Below, piece after piece: positions 7,855 through 14,385 of a stretch of DNA of 64,000 bases; the first letter of the stretch is position 1; every line of letters starts with the position of its first letter. Origin of the DNA: a bacterium (lineage in GTDB: Bacteria; Armatimonadota; Zipacnadia; Zipacnadales; Zipacnadaceae). The stretch spans positions 1 through 64,000 of the forward strand of contig JAUVXR010000007.1 in the NCBI GenBank assembly GCA_030603495.1, given 5' to 3'. The notes under the pieces are model-generated. The model saw only the letters and a list, made by a program, of their open reading frames with translations, did not search any database and was not told the origin of the DNA. The position numbers were made by a program, and so were the translations under genes.

Positions 7855-8859
7855 CTATCGAGGCTTATTGCTAAGCGCTCGAAAGCACAGTGTCTCGATG
7901 AAAGCTTCGATGCGTAGCTTGTTACGGGCGTCGAGCGGTGCGGGCCGCTCGCCCTGAATGGTCAACACCGGGCAGTTCACCCCCTGCTTGATGAGCAGGT
8001 CCTCGATCTCCCGAAAGCAGAAGGTCTGCGTGTAATGAATTACCCCGTCCAGACGTCTCTGCGCAACCTGGCGATTGATATCCTCGATGCGTCCGAAGAT
8101 GTCGTATGGATAAGTGTACCGCTGGTATTGCGTCACTAGGTCGTCTTCCAGCGCATCAATCATGGTGAACTGGCGCTGGACCTCGTTGTAGACGACCCGG
8201 CCCCCCAGGCTTTCAATGAACTCGTATAGGTCCGTTATTATCGGCGGGACGCCCGTGTAACCGAGCCGGATGGTCTCCTTCCGCGCAGGCCGGCTCTGTG
8301 CCTGCTGGTAGAACTCTTGCGCCTCTTTGAAAAAGGCCCCAGCGTCGCGATTGAAGTCGGAACAGCACACTTGCCAGTAGTGATTCTCCGCGCCGGTGGT
8401 TTTTCCTTCCTGCCAGGTCAACTTATCTATTTCACTTACCAGTTCGCGGACCGGCTTGAGCGCGGCGCGCGCCTTTTCGACCTGGACCCAGTCCACACCG
8501 AAGCGGTCTATGAAGCGCAGCATCTGCTGCTCAAGCAGGATACGGTCACGATCGTAGGGGTAGGCGAAGGGGACGATCTCGATGCCGGCGGCCTGGAGGG
8601 TCTCCATCAGCGCGTGGGTCTGGGAGCAGTCGCCCTGGGTGACTGCGACAACGCGCTTGATGCCGTAGCGCAGGGCTGTCGCGTAGATGCCCTTGATCCA
8701 GCCACAGGCGTTGCGGGGATAGCCGGACAGCTCGGCCTGGCGGACCAGCGCCTCCGGGTCAGGGTCGGTGATGAAGACGTTGTTGAGGTCTACCGGCACA
8801 TCGCCGGCGGCGAGGATTACTTCAACGGGAATTGTCGTGGTGAGACCGACCTCAGCCAT
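7855..8859 (-). CDS. 2-hydroxyacyl-CoA dehydratase D-component-like Fe-S protein
   Basis: 334 aa from ATG 8859, chosen because GAGGT sits 9 nt upstream; an in-frame ATG at 8901 would overlap queE. It matches the HgdB/FldB/double-cubane-cluster superfamily (PF06050-like): conserved cysteines at NACGWIKG (C52), QGDCSQ (C78), YTQTFCFREIEDLLIK and GVNCPVLTIQGE, and the C-terminal IQGE...LRIEAFIETL pattern. Such proteins carry out ATP-driven low-potential reductions or dehydrations and need an ATPase activator (HgdC type), which is absent here. It is the third gene of a compact minus-strand cluster after DUF366 and queE, with only 14 nt to queE. That raises the possibility of a role linked to 7-deazaguanine metabolism. 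The family is fairly sure; the substrate is unknown. Confidence 0.85.
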   Translation of the reverse strand: MAEVGLTTTIPVEVILAAGDVPVDLNNVFITDPDPEALVRQAELSGYPRNACGWIKGIYATALRYGIKRVVAVTQGDCSQTHALMETLQAAGIEIVPFAYPYDRDRILLEQQMLRFIDRFGVDWVQVEKARAALKPVRELVSEIDKLTWQEGKTTGAENHYWQVCCSDFNRDAGAFFKEAQEFYQQAQSRPARKETIRLGYTGVPPIITDLYEFIESLGGRVVYNEVQRQFTMIDALEDDLVTQYQRYTYPYDIFGRIEDINRQVAQRRLDGVIHYTQTFCFREIEDLLIKQGVNCPVLTIQGERPAPLDARNKLRIEAFIETLCFRALSNKPR

Positions 8860-8873
8860 CAACGCTACCTCAT

Positions 8874-9650
8874 TCAGCGGCAACCGACGATCCTGTGGCA
8901 CTGGGGAATGATGCGTACGTCATCCAGAAAGATTGTGGCCGTTGCCTGCCAGCGGAGCAGAGCGTCGGCATCAGGGGGGCGGCAAGTATTGTTGATGGGG
9001 GTAACCGGTTGGAGAACCAGCCGAAACGTGCGAGTGATACTGCCCATGGCGCGGAAGGCTTCAAGCAGTTCTTCCTCGGAGGTGTCGTCGGTCACTACCA
9101 TCTTGATGAAACAGTCTCGGTGTTGGACAATGTGCAGGGATTCGACCCAGCGCGAGGTAGGTATCGGCTCAGCCAGCGTCGAGGGCAGCTTCCAGTCCAT
9201 TGCCACCCAGTCCACCTCCGGTATGACCTGCGCCAGGGCTTCAGGTAGATGGCCGGCGGTCTCCAGATACACACGCTGGCCCAGATCGCGCAGGCTGGCC
9301 GCCAGCCAGATGAGATACCCAGGATACAGCAGCGGCTCGCCGCCGGTGAGCGCAATGGAGTGCTGGGCGTGGTTGTCTGCACTTATCAGGCGTTCGATGA
9401 TCAGCAGCAACTCGTCCACCGACAGGGGATTGTCGCGGGGCGCGAATTTGCCGCTGCCAGGTGTCTTTTCAATCTGGCACGAGCCTGTGGTGCGGCGAGC
9501 CTGAGGCGTGTCGCAATAGAGACAGTCGAGGTCGCAGCCGCGGAAGCGGATAAACAGTTGGCGTACGCCCACCAGTAGGCCCTCGCCCTGCGCCGAGGTG
9601 AAGACCTCGCAGATGGGTGCACGGGGCTGACTACCGCCAGCGGCTGCCAT
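8874..9650 (-). CDS. queE: 7-carboxy-7-deazaguanine synthase (radical SAM)
   Basis: Converts 6-carboxytetrahydropterin to 7-carboxy-7-deazaguanine, on the path to preQ0 and queuosine. 258 aa. The N-terminus reads PICEVFTSAQGEGLLVGVRQ, a QueE hallmark. The cluster motif RGCDLDCLYCDT is the CxxxCxxC that binds the SAM-coordinating [4Fe-4S]. ALTGGEPLLYPGYL is the GGEP motif. Start ATG 9650 overlaps the stop of the DUF366 gene by one base (TGATG) and has GGGAGGTG upstream, which implies translational coupling. QueD and QueC are not in the window. Confidence 0.94.
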   Translation of the reverse strand: MAAAGGSQPRAPICEVFTSAQGEGLLVGVRQLFIRFRGCDLDCLYCDTPQARRTTGSCQIEKTPGSGKFAPRDNPLSVDELLLIIERLISADNHAQHSIALTGGEPLLYPGYLIWLAASLRDLGQRVYLETAGHLPEALAQVIPEVDWVAMDWKLPSTLAEPIPTSRWVESLHIVQHRDCFIKMVVTDDTSEEELLEAFRAMGSITRTFRLVLQPVTPINNTCRPPDADALLRWQATATIFLDDVRIIPQCHRIVGCR

Positions 9651-10204
9651 CAAGACACCTCCCGGACCTTGGCGCAGGCCGCCTGGCAAGACTGTAGCTC
9701 GGCGGCGTAGGCCGTCATTACCTGCTGGGCTAGCACCGGCGCTGATATTCCCAGCTCGGCCAAGCCCACCGCTGGCACCGGAGCGCCGGCGGGGTCAATG
9801 TTCAGCCCCAAATGGATCAGGGCTGAGACTGGCGAGGTCGTGGCGATCGAGACCGACAGCTTGCGCTCTCCCACGAATAGGTCATCGCCGTCGCGGCGTA
9901 ACTGGCAAACAGAAGCCGCACTTAGCATCTCGGCGGCCAGACAGACCAGGAGGCGCTGGCGCAGTACTGCCGTGGCGAGGTCGGTGTCGAAGTGCTCGGC
10001 AATAAAATGCAGCATCTGGGCAGCGCTGATACCCACTCCCCGGCGGGCGTCTTCGAGGTCCACCAGGTGCTCGACTGCCACATTGCACGGGCCGACGAAG
10101 GCGATAAGGGCATCGCCTTCGAGGCCCGCTGTCTCGGCGATCCAGTGGGAGCGCAGCTCGCGGCCGCTGTACACAATCTCCTCAGGCAACCAACGCCATT
10201 CCAT
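9650..10204 (-). CDS. DUF366 family protein
   Basis: 184 aa. It matches the DUF366 family as I know it: opening YSGRELRSHWIAE, then ALIAFVGPCNVAVEHLVDLED, MLHFIAEHFDTDL, a FVGERKLSVSIATTSPVS block and LIHLGLNIDPAGAPVPAVGL. The conserved His, Asp, Glu and Cys residues suggest a small metal-dependent enzyme. DUF366 genes are known to neighbour queuosine genes, and here the stop overlaps the queE start by one base (TGATG). Function is not established. It is the first gene of the cluster, 21 nt after the pyk stop on the same strand, so it may also be carried on the pyk transcript. Confidence 0.85.
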   Translation of the reverse strand: MEWRWLPEEIVYSGRELRSHWIAETAGLEGDALIAFVGPCNVAVEHLVDLEDARRGVGISAAQMLHFIAEHFDTDLATAVLRQRLLVCLAAEMLSAASVCQLRRDGDDLFVGERKLSVSIATTSPVSALIHLGLNIDPAGAPVPAVGLAELGISAPVLAQQVMTAYAAELQSCQAACAKVREVS

Positions 10205-10225
10205 AGCCGGGCGTCCTCTTTTGCG

Positions 10226-11662
10226 TTAGCTAATGACCTGGAGCTTCATCATATTGGTGGTTCCCGGCGCGCCAATCGGGCTGCCCGCGGTAATGATGGC
10301 TACGTCGCCGGACTTGACGACGCCCAGATCACGGACGCGTCGCTCGATCTCGGCGATCATATCGTCGGTGCTGCGGGCCGGCTCGATGAGCATAGGGTAT
10401 ACGCCCCAGTAGAGGCTGGAGCGCCGGGCCGTCGAGGCCAGCGGCGTGGCAGCGACGATGGGACAGCGGGGGCGGCATTTCGAGGCCAGCCGCGCCGTAG
10501 AACCAGATTGGGTGAAGGCAATGATCGCGTTGGCCTTGACGTCCTCGGCGATTCGTGCTGCCGCCCGACTGAGCGCGTCGGCGAAGTCCAGGAACTCTGA
10601 CGTTGTTTCGGTGCGCAGGTGACGCCCCGCCAGTTGCTCCTGCTCGGCGGCAGCGGCGATGCGGCGCATCATCGCCACCGACTCGACAGGATACTGGCCA
10701 ATGGCGGTCTCGCCGGAGAGCATGACGGCGTCGGTGCCGTCAAAGATGGCGTTGGCCACATCGGAAGTCTCGGCGCGCGTTGGGCGGGGGTGATCGCGCA
10801 TTGAGTCCAGCATCTGGGTGGCGGTTATGACGGGCTTGCGCAGCCGTGAGCATAAGTTGATAATCTGCTTCTGGAGCACCGGCACCTGCTCCGGCGGCAG
10901 CTCGACACCTAAGTCCCCGCGTGCGACCATAACTGCGTCAGCGACATCGAGAATCTCATCAAGGTGGCGGATGGCTTCAGGCTTCTCGAGTTTGGCGATA
11001 ACGGGGATGTCTGCTCCTGCGTCTTGGATGAGCGCTTTAAGCTCGCGGAGGTCGTCGGCGCTGCGCACAAAGCTCAGCGCAACGTAGTCAACCTGATTCT
11101 CCAGCGCGAACTGCAGATCTCGGCGATCCTTGTCGGTAAGCGCTGGGGCGCTGATGGCAACACCGGGCAGGTTTATCCCCTTGTGCTCTCCGAGTAGACC
11201 GCCGATAATGATCTTACAGCGCACCTGCGACGCTGTGGTGGCGAGGGCCTCAAGCTCCATTTTGCCGTCGTCCACGAAAATACGGTCGCCTGGCTTGACG
11301 TCATCTGGCAGCGACTGGTAAGTGGTGCTCACGCGCTCGCCGGTTCCTGGGATGTCCTCAACGGTGATAACCAGCTCGCCACCGGCGACCAGTTGAATCG
11401 GGGTCCCACCCACCAGTCGGCCGGTACGAATTTTGGGGCCCTGGAGGTCAGCGATGATGGCCGTGTGCCTTTGGCAGGCGGCGGCCACGGTCCGAACTCC
11501 CTGAACATACTGCAGGTGGTCGTCGTAATCGCCGTGGGAGAAGTTGAGGCGGACAGCGTCGGCCCCTTCCTTAATCAGATTACGAAGGACCTCTTCATCC
11601 CTCGAAGCCGGGCCCAGCGTGGCGACTATCTTGGTCCGATTCTCTTTTTCCAGGTGAAGCAT
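10226..11662 (-). CDS. pyk: Pyruvate kinase
   Basis: Transfers phosphate from phosphoenolpyruvate to ADP in glycolysis. 478 aa, the ordinary bacterial length. It opens with NRTKIVATLGPASRDEEVLR and AVRLNFSHGDYDDH (substrate and K+/phosphate site). IPVIAKLEKPEA holds the catalytic Lys-Glu, and VMVARGDLGVELP the metal-binding Glu/Asp loop. The C-terminal alpha/beta domain ends SPIGAPGTTNMMKL. The start ATG 11662 has AGGCGGC upstream. A promoter with perfect -35 reads into it from 11765. It heads a minus-strand run with DUF366, queE and the HgdB-like gene. Confidence 0.97.
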   Translation of the reverse strand: MLHLEKENRTKIVATLGPASRDEEVLRNLIKEGADAVRLNFSHGDYDDHLQYVQGVRTVAAACQRHTAIIADLQGPKIRTGRLVGGTPIQLVAGGELVITVEDIPGTGERVSTTYQSLPDDVKPGDRIFVDDGKMELEALATTASQVRCKIIIGGLLGEHKGINLPGVAISAPALTDKDRRDLQFALENQVDYVALSFVRSADDLRELKALIQDAGADIPVIAKLEKPEAIRHLDEILDVADAVMVARGDLGVELPPEQVPVLQKQIINLCSRLRKPVITATQMLDSMRDHPRPTRAETSDVANAIFDGTDAVMLSGETAIGQYPVESVAMMRRIAAAAEQEQLAGRHLRTETTSEFLDFADALSRAAARIAEDVKANAIIAFTQSGSTARLASKCRPRCPIVAATPLASTARRSSLYWGVYPMLIEPARSTDDMIAEIERRVRDLGVVKSGDVAIITAGSPIGAPGTTNMMKLQVIS

Positions 11663-11678
11663 CGCGGTGCCGCCTGCG

Positions 11679-11707
11679 TTTACATAGCTGAGGGCCTGTG
11701 CTATAAT
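11679..11707 (+). promoter_or_regulatory. Sigma-70-type promoter for the 11809 operon
   Basis: TTTACA (11679-11684), 17-nt spacer, TATAAT (11702-11707). Start of transcription expected near 11714, about 95 nt before ATG 11809. Its -35 and -10 lie in the pyk leader, so it overlaps the opposing pyk transcription unit. Confidence 0.6.
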
Positions 11708-11736
11708 CGCTGCCGGAAGTCATCAGCAATAGTGCG

Positions 11737-11765
11737 ATAGTACTAAAGCTGATTGGGTCTGTCAA
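11737..11765 (-). promoter_or_regulatory. Sigma-70-type promoter for pyk
   Basis: On the minus strand TTGACA (11765-11760), 17-nt spacer, TACTAT (11742-11737). Start of transcription expected near 11730, giving a leader of about 68 nt. The two opposing promoters face each other and their transcripts overlap. Confidence 0.6.
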
Positions 11766-11808
11766 CTCTGGGCGAGGTGATCGTCGCCCTATTGAGGAGG
11801 TGCGGGCT

Positions 11809-12441
11809 ATGGCTGAAGAGCTCGATGCCGAAGAACTGTGGCGCCGGATGCAAGAATTGCTGCAAAGAGGCGACCTGAATCCGCCCCTGTGGGCGGCGGT
11901 GGACGCGGTGAGACCGCTGACTGTGGATGGAGATACGATGGTTGTGTCCGTACAGACGGCCGAGATGCAGCACGCCGGTTACATCGAAAGCGGGCGCAAC
12001 AAGGCCCAACTTCAACAGCTTCTCGAGCAGGTCAGGGGCCAGCGCTTAGATATACGTGTCATTGATGGTACGACGGTGGCGGACTGGGAACGCATCAAAC
12101 AGCGAGAGGCGGCGGGTGCAGAAGCAGCGGCGGCGCAAGCACAGGCCCGAACTGCGCAAAAAGGGGCGCAGGCCCTCTGGCGGCAGGGCGCTGAGAAGGT
12201 CGTCGCCATCTTCACGGGGGCGCGGGCGCGTGCTCGGGGCACTGATCTGGCGCGCTTAATGCTCGAGAGTGTGGCGGCGATGTACGAAGTGGAGCAGGCC
12301 GCCCGCGAGGACAGTCCGGACGATGAGGAGCTTCACAGCCAGCAGCTAAATCGCGTTATTGACCGGGTGGCCACTTACTGCAGCGTACCGCCGCCGGTCG
12401 TGGCGCTGGAGTATGTGCGCTACTGTCGTGACAAGGATTGA
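11809..12441 (+). CDS. Conserved hypothetical protein with DnaA-N-like front half
   Basis: 210 aa, cytoplasmic. The first ~95 residues (ELWRRMQELLQRG, then NPPLWAAVDAVRPL, TVDGDTMVVSVQ, YIESGRNKAQLQQLLEQ, LDIRVIDGTTVADWERIKQR) recall the fold order of a DnaA domain I/KH-like module: a helix, beta strands that expose 'L-V-V-x-V', and a terminal strand. An Ala/Gln-rich charged linker and a helical C-terminal part (LMLESVAAMYEVEQ ... VVALEYVRYC) follow. No ATPase motif. ATG 11809 is preceded by GAGGAGGTG. The stop overlaps the next start (TGATG), so the two genes are probably coupled. Family name unknown to me. Confidence 0.75.
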   Translation: MAEELDAEELWRRMQELLQRGDLNPPLWAAVDAVRPLTVDGDTMVVSVQTAEMQHAGYIESGRNKAQLQQLLEQVRGQRLDIRVIDGTTVADWERIKQREAAGAEAAAAQAQARTAQKGAQALWRQGAEKVVAIFTGARARARGTDLARLMLESVAAMYEVEQAAREDSPDDEELHSQQLNRVIDRVATYCSVPPPVVALEYVRYCRDKD

Positions 12442-14330
12442 TGCCAAATAGTCTGGCGACCGCGCGGTTTATGTTGAACCAGAAGCTGATAAATCCCCAG
12501 AAGACCCGAGCGCAAGCAATATTCTTAGCTTTGGTCGTGCTACTGTCTGTCAGTCTGCGGTTGGCGACTACGGCCTGGGCCGACGACGAAGCCGCGCTGG
12601 TCACAGTGGTGACCATCAATTCGCGAGTGGTCTTCTGTGACCCTCCGGGTCGGTACGACGGTGAGACGGCCTATCTGCCCGCGTCGTTTGTCAGCCGTTA
12701 CCTGGGTATCAACGTGAAGCGTACCTCTGCCGTGGGCACTTATGCCCTCAGCGCCTACGATAATACACTGAGTCTGGCCGTGGGGGCCAGCGTTGGCCAG
12801 CTTAATCAGGAGATCCTCGATATCCAGACTCCGCAGGAGCGCGACGGGGAGCTGCTCGTGCCAGTGGAGTTGCTGGTGCAGGGCTTTGCGGTTGGGGCTG
12901 AGATTGAAGAACCAGCACAGACTGCTCCGATAGTGAAGCTGACGTTGCCTGGGGCAAATGTCCAGGACATTCGGTTGGGGGAGCATCCGGATAGGGTGCG
13001 GGTCGTCCTGGATTTGGACCGGCCAGCGGGGTATATCTGGTCAGTGGACCGCGACACGGTGGCTGTGGAAGTAGCGGTGCCCGCGGGCCAGCCGCACGAA
13101 CCGCCCGGGCTGCGTCTGCTGAGCTTCGATAGCCCGGCAGTTGAGCGCATCGCGCAGTCGCCCACGGCTGACGGGTTTACGCGGGTGGTGATCGCCGGTC
13201 GGGAATGTGAACTGCGCCGAATCTTTACGCTGTCCAATCCCCCGCGCATTGTCGTGGATCTGGCGATACCTCAGCCGCCGAAGCCCGAGCTACCGATCGC
13301 TCCGCCTCCCGGGGTAAGACCCGACGCCGGACGATGGCAGAAGCGCAACCTCTCCACGCCGCGCGGACCGGTTACTGGCTATGTGCTCACCATCAATCCC
13401 GCCCGGGATGGGCTGGAGGTCCGGCCAGCGCTGGCCGACCAGACAGTTCATTGCCGCAGTTCGGTCTTGCACATTGCACGTCGGGCTGGTGCGGTTGCTG
13501 CGCTCAATGGTGGTTTCTTTGCCCGCCAGGGTCCACCGCTGGGTTTGCTGATCGTTGACGGAGAGTGGATTAAGCACCCGATATTTCATCGTACGGCGTT
13601 GGGAGTAACTGCGGGCGGCAAGCTGCTGATGGACCGCCTGTCCTTTGACGGGCGACTGTACTTCGAGCGTCATGGGTACTTGCAGCTGGACGGGATCAAC
13701 CGGGGGCACGACGAGCTCTACTGGCTGGTCGTCTACACTCCGCGCTGGGGCGAGTCCCTGGCAGCAGCCGGCGGCGCCACGCGACTGGCGGTGACCGGAG
13801 ACGGGCAGATTACTGCAAAGGAAACGACCGGGGCAAAGGTGGCGATTCCTGAGGGCGGCTATGTAATCTCCGGGCAGGGACGATACGCTGAGCTGCTCGA
13901 CAGGGTCCAAGTTGGTGAGCGGGTACGGATGGACCTGTCTACCACTCCGATCTGGAATAACATACGCCACGCGATTGGAGGGGGACCACGGTTAGTGAAA
14001 GAGGGGCGGCTGCATGTGACGGCCTCGCCGGAACGATTCCGCGCTGACATTGCGCTGGGCGCGACGTCGCGCTCGGCCCTCGCTATCACCGCCAATGGTG
14101 GGCTCATGCTCGTGGCAGTTGAAACACCTCCGGACCAGCCGGGGGACGGGGTGACTCTGGCGGAGTTCGCACAGATCCTGGTCAAGCTGGGGGCACGCGA
14201 CGCGATGAACCTCGATGGCGGCGGCTCGGTGACTGTGGTGCAGGATACCCAGGTCATCAACAACCCGTCCGATGGCTGGACCCGAGCGGTATCGAACGCG
14301 CTAGTCGTCGTCCCCGTGGGGACGGGATAA
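12441..14330 (+). CDS. Secreted AMIN + phosphodiester glycosidase (NAGPA/DUF2233) protein
   Basis: 629 aa. Domains in order: a signal/anchor segment (AIFLALVVLLSVSLRLATTAWA, residues about 28-49); a copper-amine-oxidase-N-like module (INSRVVFCD ... YLPASFVSRYLGI ... LLVPVELLVQGF); an AMIN-like beta domain (DRVRVVLDLDRPAGY ... PPRIVVDLAIP), usually a cell-wall or pole-targeting module; and a C-terminal NAGPA domain (AAVAALNGGFFARQGPPLG ... AMNLDGGGSVTVV ... RAVSNALVVVP) whose relatives cleave phosphodiester-linked sugars. The architecture fits a periplasmic or wall-associated enzyme acting on glycan phosphodiesters, but the substrate is unknown. ATG 12441 was chosen because it overlaps the upstream stop by one base. 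Confidence 0.88.
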   Translation: MPNSLATARFMLNQKLINPQKTRAQAIFLALVVLLSVSLRLATTAWADDEAALVTVVTINSRVVFCDPPGRYDGETAYLPASFVSRYLGINVKRTSAVGTYALSAYDNTLSLAVGASVGQLNQEILDIQTPQERDGELLVPVELLVQGFAVGAEIEEPAQTAPIVKLTLPGANVQDIRLGEHPDRVRVVLDLDRPAGYIWSVDRDTVAVEVAVPAGQPHEPPGLRLLSFDSPAVERIAQSPTADGFTRVVIAGRECELRRIFTLSNPPRIVVDLAIPQPPKPELPIAPPPGVRPDAGRWQKRNLSTPRGPVTGYVLTINPARDGLEVRPALADQTVHCRSSVLHIARRAGAVAALNGGFFARQGPPLGLLIVDGEWIKHPIFHRTALGVTAGGKLLMDRLSFDGRLYFERHGYLQLDGINRGHDELYWLVVYTPRWGESLAAAGGATRLAVTGDGQITAKETTGAKVAIPEGGYVISGQGRYAELLDRVQVGERVRMDLSTTPIWNNIRHAIGGGPRLVKEGRLHVTASPERFRADIALGATSRSALAITANGGLMLVAVETPPDQPGDGVTLAEFAQILVKLGARDAMNLDGGGSVTVVQDTQVINNPSDGWTRAVSNALVVVPVGTG

Positions 14331-14385
14331 GCCCGGCGGCGGGCACTATCTGCACAAGTTTCATTGTCAAGCGGAGCGCTGCAAT

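Noticed and set aside
14331-14344. Hairpin GCCCG-GCGG-CGGGC after the phosphodiester glycosidase gene
   Set aside because: Only five pairs and no T-run, so I do not call it a terminator.
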